Below are positions 39,818 through 50,953 of a stretch of DNA of 64,000 nt, piece after piece. The position numbers were made by a program, and so were the translations under genes. This DNA is from Oscillospiraceae bacterium (lineage in GTDB: Bacteria; Bacillota; Clostridia; Oscillospirales; Acutalibacteraceae). The DNA lies in assembly GCA_031275995.1 (NCBI GenBank), contig JAISNY010000012.1, forward strand, positions 1-64,000. The letters are read 5' to 3'. Every line of letters begins with the position of its first letter. Position 1 is the first letter of the stretch. The notes under the pieces are model-generated. The model ran no database searches, was not told where the DNA came from, and was given only the letters and a program-made list of their open reading frames with translations.

Positions 39818-40859
39818 CAATGGTTGTGTTAGGGTAGTAGTGTGCTAGAATTTCATTGCAAGAGGAACCATTTGCGGCCATGTAATTCGCACCGTATTGG
39901 CTCATACCCACGCCGTGTCCGTAGCCGCGTGTGATAACCTGGAATTTGTTTTGATTCCATGAAATATCGAAATTGCTTGAGCGTAACCCCAACGCGCTGC
40001 GAATTACAGAACCAGGGAATTCTTTGCCGGAGATATTTACACATTTAACTAACCCGGAGTCGTACCTTTGAATTTCGTTCACCCAAGTTTCGGGGTTTTC
40101 GCCCTGAGGGTGGACGTTTAATTTTTCTTCAACAAGCTTAGCAAATTCCTCTTTAGAAAACGTAACGGTAAACAAATATTTCGGAGCAAGCAGATCACCG
40201 GGGCTTTCAACGCTCTGTAAATAATTCATTTTTCCTAAGTGGCCTTCTTTTTTAACAAAAACTTCCTCGTAATTATATGTTTTACCGCATGACATTGAAT
40301 GAAACATGGCACAAATTGCTCGACCTTGTGAATCTTTAATAATTTCTCCATTAATTTCCTTAACCGCTTTTTTAATTTTTTTTCGATAAGTTTTAAAATC
40401 TTTACCCCAAGATTCGCGTTTTTTTTCAAATGGAGCATACCATAAAGTTTCAGAAGTATTAATTTTAAAATCGTATTCCGAATCAGGATTTATTTTACGA
40501 TTTTTTTCTTTTTCATAAGTGCAATAAGTAAGTGCGGCTATAGTTTGAGCCTTAAGTGCTTCAAATTCGAACCAAGCGGGCATTTCAGCAGTAACAATTC
40601 CATATGCAAGCTCGCGCGCCGTTAATTTCAACGTCTTTTGCTCAGAAACATCAAATACTGTAAAAGTATAATTATCTTTTTTCTCTCTTTTAAATTTTTT
40701 TATTTTTATTGAATTTGGTATATTGTTATTAAAGGGGCTTTCCGGAAATCTGATAAGAGAAACAAGAGGTGCGGCAGCCATTGAAATAAACATCATCACG
40801 AGAGCTAGAATTTTTTTATTCGATAGTAAGTTACTGATTCTTAAATTTTTGACGAACAT
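39810..40859 (-). CDS. spoIID: Stage II sporulation protein D
   Basis: ELAYGIVTAEMPAWFEFEALKAQTIAALTY, FHSMSCGKTYNYEEVF, GYGHGVGMSQYGANYMA. Confidence 0.94.
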   Translation of the reverse strand: MFVKNLRISNLLSNKKILALVMMFISMAAAPLVSLIRFPESPFNNNIPNSIKIKKFKREKKDNYTFTVFDVSEQKTLKLTARELAYGIVTAEMPAWFEFEALKAQTIAALTYCTYEKEKNRKINPDSEYDFKINTSETLWYAPFEKKRESWGKDFKTYRKKIKKAVKEINGEIIKDSQGRAICAMFHSMSCGKTYNYEEVFVKKEGHLGKMNYLQSVESPGDLLAPKYLFTVTFSKEEFAKLVEEKLNVHPQGENPETWVNEIQRYDSGLVKCVNISGKEFPGSVIRSALGLRSSNFDISWNQNKFQVITRGYGHGVGMSQYGANYMAANGSSCNEILAHYYPNTTIVS

Positions 40860-41126
40860 CTGTTTCTCCTTGAAAAGTTATTTTAAGTTTAAGTGATTTC
40901 ACAAATATTTGTTTAAATATATATCAAGGATATATAATGTTTTATTCCAACTTGTTCAAATATTGGCAGCATTAACCAAATGTTCATAACATTTACTCGT
41001 AAACGCGCCAACGAGTATTTTATTAAAATCCGAATTTAGTTTGTCCTCCTTGATATATCTATTCATCAGCAACATTACTTATTCAAGAAGAATATTTTAC
41101 TAAAATTGTAACAAGGAAGAGGAATC

Positions 41127-42935
41127 ATGGAAAAGAGATTGAACATACGTAATTTTTGCATAATCGCGCATATAGATCATGGAAAATCAACTCTTGCGGA
41201 TCGTATTCTTGAATTGACCAATTCTGTAGAATCCCGTGAAATGTCGGCTCAGATTCTTGATAATATGGACCTGGAACGAGAACGCGGAATTACGATTAAA
41301 TCGCGAGCCGTGACGCTTTCTTATAAAGCCCGGGATGGATCTGTTTATACTTTTAATCTCATAGATACTCCTGGACATGTTGATTTCAATTATGAGGTTT
41401 CTCGTTCGCTTGCGGCCTGCGAAGGCGCTGTTTTGGTTGTAGACGCCTCACAGGGTGTTGAAGCGCAGACGTTGGCAAATACTTATCTTGCTATTAATGC
41501 AAACCTAGAAATTGTTCCAGTTATTAACAAAGTTGATTTACCCAGTGCAGACCCTATTAGGATTGTTAAAGAAATTGAAGAAATTATTGGAATTCCTGCC
41601 GAGAACGCTCCGCGTATTTCTGCAAAAACCGGTCTAAATGTTGAAGAAGTGCTCGAATGCATAGTAAAAAATATTCCACCACCAAAAGGAGATCCATCTT
41701 CAGCTTTGCGCGCTTTGGTGTTTGATTCTTTTTATGATTCTTACAGAGGTGTTGTAGTTTATGTAAGAATTGTTGACGGAAGTGTTATAACAGGAGATAA
41801 AATTAAATTCATGTCCAGCGGCGCAGAATTTATTCTTACAGAATGCGGTCATCTTTTGCCTACAAAATGGCACCCCGCAACCGGGCTTTCCGCCGGAGAG
41901 GTCGGATATTTTGTTGCATCGATAAAAACTCTTTCAGACGCTAAAGTAGGAGATACAGTCACTCTTTCATCGAATTCGGCTTCAAATGCGTTGCCGGGCT
42001 ACAGGGCTATAAATCCGATGGTTTTCTGCGGAGTTTACCCGGTAGATGGAGCGAAATATTCTTTACTTAAGGACGCTCTTGAAAAATTAAGCCTTAACGA
42101 CGCTTCCCTTACATTTGAAGTTGAAAGTTCCGCAGCTCTTGGTTTTGGTTTTAGATGTGGCTTTCTTGGCTTATTGCACATGGAAATAATTCAAGAGCGT
42201 CTTGAGCGCGAATACGGTCTTGATTTAATGATAACGGCTCCCAGTGTTGTTTACAAAATAAAAAAGACTAACGGCGAGGTGATGATGATAGACAATCCTT
42301 CAAGATATCCGCCTGATTCTCAGATAGATCTATCTATGGAACCTATAACAGATGCTCATATATACGTTCCATCTGAGTATATAGGGAGTGTCATGGAATT
42401 CTGCCAGGAACGCAGAGGAGAGCTTATTGAAATCAAATATATTAATTCCGAAAGGGTTGATATAAATTATAAATTGCCACTAAATGAGATTATTTACGAT
42501 TTTTTTGACACTTTAAAATCAAAAACCAAAGGTTATGCTTCGTTTGATTATGAAATTAAAGGCTATGAAGATTCAGATTTGGTAAAATTAGACATAATGC
42601 TTGCCGGTGATTTAGTCGATGCTCTCTCAATGATAATTCACAAAAGCAAAGCCTATCAGAAAGGACGTAAGATTGCGGAAAAACTTAAAGAAAAGATCCC
42701 GCGTCAGCAGTTTGAAGTTGCGATTCAAGCATGTATAGGCGGTAAAATAATAGCAAGAGAAACAGTTAAATCATTCCGAAAAGATGTTATCGCCAAATGC
42801 TATGGCGGGGATATCACACGTAAAAGGAAGCTTCTTGAAAAACAGAAAGAAGGAAAAAAGCGCATGAGAAAATTTGGGAGTATAGAAATCCCTCACGACG
42901 CTTTTGTTTCTGCGCTAAAAATTGATGATAAATAG
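41127..42935 (+). CDS. lepA: Elongation factor 4
   Basis: [53 protein letters not shown]; full length. Confidence 0.97.
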   Translation: MEKRLNIRNFCIIAHIDHGKSTLADRILELTNSVESREMSAQILDNMDLERERGITIKSRAVTLSYKARDGSVYTFNLIDTPGHVDFNYEVSRSLAACEGAVLVVDASQGVEAQTLANTYLAINANLEIVPVINKVDLPSADPIRIVKEIEEIIGIPAENAPRISAKTGLNVEEVLECIVKNIPPPKGDPSSALRALVFDSFYDSYRGVVVYVRIVDGSVITGDKIKFMSSGAEFILTECGHLLPTKWHPATGLSAGEVGYFVASIKTLSDAKVGDTVTLSSNSASNALPGYRAINPMVFCGVYPVDGAKYSLLKDALEKLSLNDASLTFEVESSAALGFGFRCGFLGLLHMEIIQERLEREYGLDLMITAPSVVYKIKKTNGEVMMIDNPSRYPPDSQIDLSMEPITDAHIYVPSEYIGSVMEFCQERRGELIEIKYINSERVDINYKLPLNEIIYDFFDTLKSKTKGYASFDYEIKGYEDSDLVKLDIMLAGDLVDALSMIIHKSKAYQKGRKIAEKLKEKIPRQQFEVAIQACIGGKIIARETVKSFRKDVIAKCYGGDITRKRKLLEKQKEGKKRMRKFGSIEIPHDAFVSALKIDDK

Positions 42936-43067
42936 TTATATATTGCAGATAGTAGTTGAAAAAAGCCGTTGAGTTTTTGAAGTTTAAAATTCAAGAATAT
43001 TAGGTGTGTAACTTCGAAAATTATTAACATTTGATTCTATTTTATAATTTCCAAATTTAAGACAGTT

Positions 43068-43096
43068 TTGACTTACGGCAGACTCGGTAGTAAAAT
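43068..43096 (+). promoter_or_regulatory. Sigma-A promoter for exported GNAT-like gene
   Basis: TTGACT, 17-nt spacer, TAAAAT. Confidence 0.55.
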
Positions 43097-43115
43097 CAAA
43101 GTATAATCGCCAGGG

Positions 43116-43862
43116 GTGGTGCATTCTATGTTTAAAAGATGTGTTGCTGTCTTTGTCTCGTTTGGGCTAGCGTTTTTGGAAATTAACAGTGTGGCACAGG
43201 TTCAAAGCTATTTTTGTTTAGGTCAATCAGATGAAACTCCAAGCACTTCGCAGTCTTTGGACAAGCCAACTGAAGAGTTGGCAAAAAAGTGGCATTTGGA
43301 GCCCACTGAATCTTATGTAGTCCAGCAGTTTGCACAAGTAGGAATGATTGCGTCGTGTTTTGAAATGAAAATGGACGGTAGAATCATACCAAATACGGAT
43401 CAGGATCGTATAGGCGCGGTTTGTTTTTTACCAATTTGTAACGAAAACTTTTCGTTTGATAAAGGTAAGGTGTTCCCTGGCGACTTAACCTTTCTAATTA
43501 AAGGTATTTTTGAATCGAATGACGATGTGGTTGATATTGGTCGGATCAGCATAACAGTAGAAGCCTCTGATTTATCTTCAGCTCGACTTGGAGTTTTCAT
43601 TTTGTCTCACTATGAAGGGATGGGTATTCCTAAGGTGGCTTTAGAGTTTCTTTTCGAGACAATTGAGAGTTTTTCTCAAAATGGAGTTGCCAATATTAAA
43701 AAAATTACCGCTAAGGTAAACTTTAAAAATCTTTCAATGATTGATATTTTAAAAAAGGCGGGTTTTGAATTAGAGCAGAAGATTTTAAAAGATGAAAATG
43801 GTGAAATTTTTGAAGTTTTTAGCATAAACTTAGAACAAAATTTAGATGGAAATTCTGATTAG
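43116..43862 (+). CDS. Predicted exported protein with GNAT-like acetyltransferase domain
   Basis: Signal-like MFKRCVAVFVSFGLAFLEINSVAQ; C-terminal LSHYEGMGIPKVALEFLFETIE...KKITAKVNFKNLSMIDILKKAGFE matches the GNAT fold pattern. Confidence 0.6.
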   Translation: MVHSMFKRCVAVFVSFGLAFLEINSVAQVQSYFCLGQSDETPSTSQSLDKPTEELAKKWHLEPTESYVVQQFAQVGMIASCFEMKMDGRIIPNTDQDRIGAVCFLPICNENFSFDKGKVFPGDLTFLIKGIFESNDDVVDIGRISITVEASDLSSARLGVFILSHYEGMGIPKVALEFLFETIESFSQNGVANIKKITAKVNFKNLSMIDILKKAGFELEQKILKDENGEIFEVFSINLEQNLDGNSD

Positions 43863-43978
43863 AATTTTTAAATCAAATTTAAGAATTCAAAAATATTTTA
43901 ATTTAAAACTATAGAAACTAATAATTTTGCGTAACAAGTAAGAACATTTGAAAGGTCGTTAAGTAAAAAAATTTTGGG

Positions 43979-46726
43979 ATGATTAAAATGTGGAAAAAGA
44001 AATTTGAAAAAATTTTGGATATAAGATCTATTGAGAAGGATATATATAAATTCTGGGAGGAAAGCGGTTTTTTCAGAGCAAGCTCCGATTCTGAAAAACG
44101 TCCGTTTGTGGTTGTGTTGCCCCCTCCGAATATAACCGGTAATCTCCATATAGGGCACGCCTTGGACCAAACTCTTCAAGATATTATTATAAGATACAAA
44201 CGCATGAAAGGGTTCGAGGCTTTGTTCGTCCCTGGTACTGATCATGCCTCAATAGCCACGGAAGCCAAAGTTACGGCGGATTTGGCTAAGGAAAATATTA
44301 ACAAATGGGACATCGGGCGTGATGAATTCCTAAATCGTACATGGGAATGGAAGCATAAATACGGTGGAATTATTGTTAACCAAATTAAAAAGTTAGGAAT
44401 TTCTTGTGATTGGTCTCGGGAGCGCTTCACGATGGATGAAGGCTGTTCTGAAGCGGTCATTGAATTTTTTGTAAGACTTTATGAAAAAAAATTGATTTAC
44501 CGTGGAACTCGTACTATCAACTGGTGTCCGAAATGTTTAACTTCGGTTTCGGACATCGAAGTTAACTCTGAGGAAGCACAGGGTTATTTGTATCAATTTA
44601 GATATTTTTTAAAAGATTCAAACAATTTTCTATGTGTTTCAACAACTCGTCCTGAAACAATTTTTGGCGATGCCGCTCTTGCTGTACACCCTGAAGATGA
44701 AAGGTATAAACCTTTTATAGGTAAACAGGCTCTAATCCCTCTTTCAGGGCGAAGTATCCCAGTAATTTCTGATAAAGCCGTCAAACCCGATTATGGAACA
44801 GGAATTTTAAAAGTTACTCCAGCTCACTCACATGAAGATTTTGAAATCGGACAAAGGCACAATCTCGCCTGCGTGGTAATTTTGGACGAACACGGCGTTA
44901 CTACTAATTGTGGGATATATTCAGGGCTCGAACGTTTCGAAGCACGAAAAGCAGTAGTTGATTCTCTTGAAAAATCTGGAGTTCTTGTTAAAACCGAACC
45001 TATTGTTCACAGGTTAGGTACATGTTACCGTTGCGGCACCGTCGTTGAACCAAGAGTTTCAACTCAGTGGTTCGTAAGCATGAAACCTTTGGCCGCTCCG
45101 GCAATTGAAGTGGTTGAATCCGGCAATATTAAATTTGTTCCACAAAGGTTTTCAAAAATTTATCTTAATTGGCTCAAGAATATTAAAGATTGGTGTATTT
45201 CGCGCCAAATTTGGTGGGGTCACAGAATTCCCGCATGGTATTGTTCTTGCGGAAAGGAAATTGTTGCACGTTCAGAACCAGATGTTTGCCCCTGTTGCGG
45301 GGGAAAAAACTTAGCTCAAGAGGACGATACGCTCGATACCTGGTTCTCTTCCGCTTTGTGGCCGTTTTCAGTTTTTGGTTGGCCTCATGATACAGAAGAT
45401 TATAAAAAATTCTTCCCAATTGACACTCTCATTACCGGTCATGATATAATTTTTTTCTGGGTAGCCAGGATGATTTTTTCTTCGCTCGAGCTGACTGGGA
45501 AGGCACCGTTCAAACACGTTTTAGTGCACGGGCTCGTTCGAGATTCGCTTGGCCGAAAGATGTCCAAATCTTTAGGTAATGGAATCGACCCTCTTGAAAT
45601 AATAGACAAATACGGCGCTGATTCATTGCGATATGCGCTCGTCAGCGGTATAACTCCTGGTAATGACGTTAAGTTTTCTGAAGAAAAAATCGAAGGAAGC
45701 CGAAATTTTATTAATAAAATCTGGAACGCAGCGCGATGTGTTGAAATGTATACAAAAAATTATAAGATCATTGAAAATTTTGAGTATAAAAATTTGAAAC
45801 TACACAACTCCTGGATTTTGAGTAGACTTAACGGTCTCATTGATGAAACAAAGAAAAATTTTGAAGATTTTGAATTTGGTATTGCCTTGCAAAAGATTTG
45901 CTCACTATTCTGGGAAGACTTTTGTGATTGGTATTTAGAGATTTCTAAAATAGAGTTCAAATTTTTGGCGGAAACAAATAACGATTCCTATAAAACCATT
46001 CAAAGTGATTCATTTCTAAAAGGATCGGGTACGGTTCCTGAATTAGAAATAGGAGACAGCGAATCGAATTGTAGTAAAAATCTAAAGTTACAGCCAAATC
46101 AAACTGCAAACGTTATGGTTTATGTATTAAAGCAAATTCTTGCGATGTTGCATCCGTTTATACCATTTGTAACTGAAAAAATTTGGCAACATTTTGGTGA
46201 GGGATCGATTATGGTTTCCTCGTTTCCTGAATTCGACAGGAATCTTTTAAATTTCAGTGATGAAAAATTTATGCAACGTATCATTTTTATAATAAAATCG
46301 GTACGAGCCCGCCGTAATGATTTGAATATACCATCTAACAAAAAAGTAAATTTGCTAATTAAAACAGAAGATAGAGCTTTCTTAGAACCGTATTTACAAA
46401 CAATTAAAACCGCAGTTAGAGCAAGTGAGATTAACTTTATTGAACACGACAGCAATGAAGAAAATTTTAGCGTGATCACTACAGATTTTGAAAAGATTTA
46501 TGTTCAAATAGATTCTCTAAATAGAGCAGAAGAAAACCAAAGGAACATTGCCGAAATTTGCTCGATAAAAAATCAGATAAAGAATACGGAAAAATTAATA
46601 TCTAATTCTGAATTTATAACTAAAGCACCTAAGGCGGTAATTGAAAAGACACAAAATAAACTAAAAATTCTAAAATCTCGAGTTGAAAAATTATTAAAAG
46701 AAACAGATCAAGCGGAACAGGTATGA
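43979..46726 (+). CDS. valS: Valyl-tRNA synthetase
   Basis: PPPNITGNLHIGHALDQTLQD, FVPGTDHASIATE, GRKMSKSLGNGIDPLEIIDKYGADSLRYAL. Confidence 0.97.
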   Translation: MIKMWKKKFEKILDIRSIEKDIYKFWEESGFFRASSDSEKRPFVVVLPPPNITGNLHIGHALDQTLQDIIIRYKRMKGFEALFVPGTDHASIATEAKVTADLAKENINKWDIGRDEFLNRTWEWKHKYGGIIVNQIKKLGISCDWSRERFTMDEGCSEAVIEFFVRLYEKKLIYRGTRTINWCPKCLTSVSDIEVNSEEAQGYLYQFRYFLKDSNNFLCVSTTRPETIFGDAALAVHPEDERYKPFIGKQALIPLSGRSIPVISDKAVKPDYGTGILKVTPAHSHEDFEIGQRHNLACVVILDEHGVTTNCGIYSGLERFEARKAVVDSLEKSGVLVKTEPIVHRLGTCYRCGTVVEPRVSTQWFVSMKPLAAPAIEVVESGNIKFVPQRFSKIYLNWLKNIKDWCISRQIWWGHRIPAWYCSCGKEIVARSEPDVCPCCGGKNLAQEDDTLDTWFSSALWPFSVFGWPHDTEDYKKFFPIDTLITGHDIIFFWVARMIFSSLELTGKAPFKHVLVHGLVRDSLGRKMSKSLGNGIDPLEIIDKYGADSLRYALVSGITPGNDVKFSEEKIEGSRNFINKIWNAARCVEMYTKNYKIIENFEYKNLKLHNSWILSRLNGLIDETKKNFEDFEFGIALQKICSLFWEDFCDWYLEISKIEFKFLAETNNDSYKTIQSDSFLKGSGTVPELEIGDSESNCSKNLKLQPNQTANVMVYVLKQILAMLHPFIPFVTEKIWQHFGEGSIMVSSFPEFDRNLLNFSDEKFMQRIIFIIKSVRARRNDLNIPSNKKVNLLIKTEDRAFLEPYLQTIKTAVRASEINFIEHDSNEENFSVITTDFEKIYVQIDSLNRAEENQRNIAEICSIKNQIKNTEKLISNSEFITKAPKAVIEKTQNKLKILKSRVEKLLKETDQAEQV

Positions 46727-47091
46727 GCTTTTCCAGAACTGTAAAATACTTTGATTTAACGATATCGACCGTCTTAACCCATACTTTATCGCAATTTTAT
46801 TCCAACAGTAAACTGTCTTATCTTTATACTGACAAAAAGCTCATACGCCCTTGATACACTGGTAAACTGACAATTAAAGTTTCTCGATCATTCCATCTTC
46901 TGCATTCATAACTCATTGATAGCTGTAAATGAAAACAACCGTTTACACATCATTTTTGATCAGTAAACTCCTTGCTGTGGTTCACTCTGGAGTGATTTCT
47001 TTAGCCAACATCGGCCAAACCGCCAGCTCCCGTCGCCGTGAATTATGGCTGAAATATCTGCGGTTACAGCAAAGGAGCTTCCAATTTGGCT

Positions 47092-47772
47092 TTATTTTTT
47101 GACGGATCCATAATAAGCCGTCCAAAATTCTTCAAAATCAGGGATACGATAACTATTAGCGGGTGGAATGCATGTGTTGACCCATGGAATAAATGACGGC
47201 TTACCACCTAATGCCTTGACAATACGACAAATAGAAAGCTCAAAAGGTGGAACTGGACCAAAAAAATCTCCACGCTTATCGACAGCAAGACGTGTCTTCA
47301 TATTTACAGTAAAAGATCTATCCCCTAGCATTCCCCTTATTTCCTTTGCGAACTTACCTTGGCAAACAATATAAATATTACCCACTGCTAGAGAATCATT
47401 GGTTGCATCACCCGCTTTACAAACGTAAGAAAATCTGCCTGCAAGAAATCTGTCAACAAGAGTATTGTTGCGAAGTTTCAAAAGTTCAAATTTGAAAAGT
47501 TGCCTTTGTTTAAGGTTATCAAACGAAAAAATGATCAAGCACTCATCACGAAAATTTACCTTCTGTTTAAAAGAAACAGAAGGAATCCTCGGAGAGTGTT
47601 CAACTTTACCGTCATCACCAATAAAAAAACATTCACCTAAATTCCTGACATCAAGTTCAAAAGTTCTATTGAAGAAAGAAAATGACTTCACCGGCTGATA
47701 AACAACACTTGAGAACGAAAAGGCAGAAAACGCCAATAACCCTAACGACACCGTTTTAAATTTTTTAAACAT
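47092..47772 (-). CDS. Orphan predicted secreted protein, 226 aa
   Basis: Signal peptide MFKKFKTVSLGLLAFSAFSFSSVVY; no recognised domain. Confidence 0.6.
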   Translation of the reverse strand: MFKKFKTVSLGLLAFSAFSFSSVVYQPVKSFSFFNRTFELDVRNLGECFFIGDDGKVEHSPRIPSVSFKQKVNFRDECLIIFSFDNLKQRQLFKFELLKLRNNTLVDRFLAGRFSYVCKAGDATNDSLAVGNIYIVCQGKFAKEIRGMLGDRSFTVNMKTRLAVDKRGDFFGPVPPFELSICRIVKALGGKPSFIPWVNTCIPPANSYRIPDFEEFWTAYYGSVKK

Positions 47773-47827
47773 TCTAGAACTCCTTATTTAATTTTAGCTT
47801 TCACCATGTGAAACGCTACTTCTTAAT

Positions 47828-47856
47828 ATTAGATCATAATTTTAATTTTTTGTCAA
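47828..47856 (-). promoter_or_regulatory. Sigma-A promoter for orphan secreted protein
   Basis: Minus strand: TTGACA, 17-nt spacer, TCTAAT. Confidence 0.6.
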
Positions 47857-48224
47857 CTTAATAAGAGTTAAAATTTATTTTAATAAAATCGGAATTTTTA
47901 AAATTAAAATTTTTTAGTTTATATACCCTATGCCCCAAATTTGTTACAAAGATTAACAAAACGTCCATAACAAATTTATAAAATATCCAAATATCACAAA
48001 AACATTTTGATTTTTTTGAAAATCGGGAATATGTATTTCTATATCTGAATTTAAACCTTCAACCATAAAGGTGTGATTTTTTTTCTTATAATCAAAAATA
48101 TGGACCAAAATATGAAGCTTTTTGGTAGTTTGTTTAAGAATAATAAAATTTTGCTTTATATTATGATTTGTTATTATATGTTATATCTTATCTTTAATTT
48201 TTCCACTCCTGAAGTTGCCGGTAG

Positions 48225-48253
48225 TTGACTAGTTTATTTCATGGATATATAAT
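48225..48253 (+). promoter_or_regulatory. Sigma-A promoter for PHP gene
   Basis: TTGACT, 17-nt spacer, TATAAT. Confidence 0.65.
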
Positions 48254-48297
48254 ATTGGTAGAATGAAGAAACAGAGAAGAGATTTGGAGTATATAAG

Positions 48298-49143
48298 TTG
48301 GCTATAGATTTGCATTGTCATACACGTATTTCGGACGGTTCAACGAATATAGATGAGCTTTTGTTCATTGCCCGAAGGATGGGTGTGAACATTATTTCTG
48401 TAACTGACCACGATACTTTTGCTGGAGCTAAGCGTGCGGAAGTTTTGGGTGGGCGTTTGGGAATAGAGGTTGTTTTGGGTGCTGAATTCTCTTCTTTTAG
48501 TACAAATGCGAGACATGGAGTCAGCATCCTTTGTTACATGTGTGAGCATCCTTATAGATTAGAAGGGTTGTGTTTGCGTAATTCTAAGATTCGTCAAAGT
48601 GCTTTTGAAGAATATTTGCCAAAAATTATGCGTCAGTATCCGATTTCACCGGAAACTGTTTCTGCTAAAGCTCGAGGTAGTTCGAATGTGTTTAAGAATC
48701 ATGTGATTCAAGCGATTATGGATTCTGGTTATTCTTCTCAAAGTTATGCATTTCTTTCGAATAAATTGTTTGGAGCGGAAGGCGTTGCCAAGCTTGAAGA
48801 ACGTTATCCCGAGCCGGAAGAGGTTATAAATTTTATTCACGAAGCGGAAGGGCTTGCTGTTTTTGCTGGGGTTAAAGAATGCGATTTAGATTTTCTGTTG
48901 CCTTCTCTGGTTAAGCACAAATTGGACGGAATTGAAGTTTTTAGTCCAGATATAAATGAAAAATTGAAAGAAAAACTGGTGGATTTTGCGAATAAAAATG
49001 ATTTATTAATCACAGGGGGGAGCAATTTTCATGGTATGTATTCGTCGTATCCACGGTTGATAGGTTCTGGGGGAATATCGCGTGAACTTTTTAAAATGAT
49101 GGAAAAACGTAAAAAAATAATTAGCAGAGTTGGTGCATACTGA
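48298..49143 (+). CDS. PHP-domain metal-dependent phosphoesterase
   Basis: IDLHCHTRISDGS...ISVTDHDTFAGAKRA...GGSNFHG. Confidence 0.9.
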   Translation: MAIDLHCHTRISDGSTNIDELLFIARRMGVNIISVTDHDTFAGAKRAEVLGGRLGIEVVLGAEFSSFSTNARHGVSILCYMCEHPYRLEGLCLRNSKIRQSAFEEYLPKIMRQYPISPETVSAKARGSSNVFKNHVIQAIMDSGYSSQSYAFLSNKLFGAEGVAKLEERYPEPEEVINFIHEAEGLAVFAGVKECDLDFLLPSLVKHKLDGIEVFSPDINEKLKEKLVDFANKNDLLITGGSNFHGMYSSYPRLIGSGGISRELFKMMEKRKKIISRVGAY

Positions 49144-49181
49144 ATCTTTTTGGTAAATTTTCCGGGGATTCTTCCATATTT

Positions 49182-49724
49182 TTGGTAGTAGGTCTTGGTA
49201 ATCCGGGGTTGGAGTTCGAGAATACTCGACATAACGCGGGTTTTATGTTTATTGATCGTTTGGTAACTCAAAAATTTTTATTTAAATTTGGATCTTTTTA
49301 TTCTAGGTTCGAATTTGAAGGTGAGGATTTAATCTTTTTGAAGCCGCAGACATTCATGAACTCAAGTGGAATGGCTGTGTGTGAGTTTATGCGTTACTAT
49401 AAAATTCCTAGTAAAAATTTAATTCTGGTTTTTGATGATATTTTTTTGCCGGTTGGCAAAATTCGGATCCGCAAAAATGGTTTGTCCGGCGGTCATAATG
49501 GTGTAAAGAGTGTTATCAATAATTGCGGCACCGAGGATTTTATCAGAATTAGGATTGGGGTTGGTGAAAAACCTAATACATCGTGGGATTTAGCCGATTG
49601 GGTTCTTTCGCGTTTCAACGAAAATGATTTGATGCAGCTTGATGTGGCTTTTAAAAGCGCCGAATCAGCGTTAAAGCTAATTTTGCATAAGCAAATTGAA
49701 CGTGCAATGAATAATTTCAATTGA
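49182..49724 (+). CDS. pth: Peptidyl-tRNA hydrolase
   Basis: VVGLGNPGLEFENTRHNAGFMFIDRL, KPQTFMNSSGMAV, GGHNGVKSVI. Exact start uncertain. Confidence 0.94.
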   Translation: MVVGLGNPGLEFENTRHNAGFMFIDRLVTQKFLFKFGSFYSRFEFEGEDLIFLKPQTFMNSSGMAVCEFMRYYKIPSKNLILVFDDIFLPVGKIRIRKNGLSGGHNGVKSVINNCGTEDFIRIRIGVGEKPNTSWDLADWVLSRFNENDLMQLDVAFKSAESALKLILHKQIERAMNNFN

Positions 49725-49795
49725 TTTATTTAGATTTAGATAAATATTGAAAGCTTTTTATAATTATTTAGATTTAACTTAAGTGGAGGTAAAAA

Positions 49796-50953
49796 GTGAC
49801 GATAATAAACGCGAAAATTTATACAATGTTTGGCCAGCACTTTGAGAATGGATACATAGAGATAGAGGGAAAAAAGATTTCTGAAATAGGAAACATGAGA
49901 AATTTTTCTGGTAGTGGAGAGTTTAATGCCAATGGCGCTTTGGTTTTTCCTGGTTTTATCGATTGTCATACTCATATGGGGCTTTTTGAAGAGGGACAAG
50001 TTTATGAAACAGATGATGCAAATGAAATCGGAGATACTATAACTCCGCATTTGAGGGTTATTGACGCAATTAATCCTTTTGACCGTTATTTTTCCGATGC
50101 GCTACGTGCAGGAATTACGTCTGTCGTGGTGAGTCCCGGAAGTGCAAACAGTATTTCCGGGCAAGTTTCTGCCATCAAAACTTATGGTGTTTGTATTGAC
50201 GACATGGTTATTAAATCCCCAATTGCAATGAAATTTTCGCTTGGTGAAAATCCTAAAAGCACAGGAGAAAAAGACGTTCCAAAAACTCGAATGGCGATTG
50301 CTGCCGGCATACGTGAAGCGCTCCGTAAAGCTGAAAAATGTATAAAAGATTTAGAAGAAAATCCAAACGATAACGACTTTGACATTAAAAACCAGGCTTT
50401 GATTGATTTTTTAAAAAGTAAAGCTCCGGCACAATTTCACGCGCACCGTGCTTGCGATATCTTTACAGCAATGCGTTTAGCACATGAGTTTAACCTAAAA
50501 TTTCATATAATTCATGGAACTGAAAGCTATAAGATTGCAGAATACTTGAAAAAATCGAATGCTGGAGTTTTTGTGGGTCCGATTATAACCGATCGTTCTA
50601 AACCTGAGATTTTAAACTTTGATCTAAAATATATAAAAATTTTGCATGAAGCCGGAATTGAGATTTCAATAACTACTGACCATCCAGTGATTCCAATTCA
50701 GCATTTACCTCTTTGCGCTTCTATTGCTGCCGCCAACGGTTTGGGTTGGGAAGCAGCCCTACATTCTATCACTTCGGTTCCGGCTAAGCTTTGTGGTATA
50801 AGTGATGTAGTAGGTACCCTTGAAGTTGGCAAAGATGCCGATATTATTGTATTTAACGATGACCCTTTGAAAGTTGGAGTAACACCCCAATTGGTCATTT
50901 GCGATGGTAAGGTAGTAGTTGATAATTTTAACAAAGGTTTAATTTATGGCTGA
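49796..50953 (+). CDS. Amidohydrolase family protein
   Basis: GALVFPGFIDCHTHMGLFEEGQ, FHAHRACDIFTAMRLAHEF, ITTDHPVIPIQHLP. Confidence 0.9.
   Translation: MTIINAKIYTMFGQHFENGYIEIEGKKISEIGNMRNFSGSGEFNANGALVFPGFIDCHTHMGLFEEGQVYETDDANEIGDTITPHLRVIDAINPFDRYFSDALRAGITSVVVSPGSANSISGQVSAIKTYGVCIDDMVIKSPIAMKFSLGENPKSTGEKDVPKTRMAIAAGIREALRKAEKCIKDLEENPNDNDFDIKNQALIDFLKSKAPAQFHAHRACDIFTAMRLAHEFNLKFHIIHGTESYKIAEYLKKSNAGVFVGPIITDRSKPEILNFDLKYIKILHEAGIEISITTDHPVIPIQHLPLCASIAAANGLGWEAALHSITSVPAKLCGISDVVGTLEVGKDADIIVFNDDPLKVGVTPQLVICDGKVVVDNFNKGLIYG

Noticed and set aside
15788-47050. Shared gtgaattatgg words in the intergenic regions near 15.79 kb and 47.04 kb
   Set aside because: An 11-nt match is expected by chance in a 64-kb AT-rich window.
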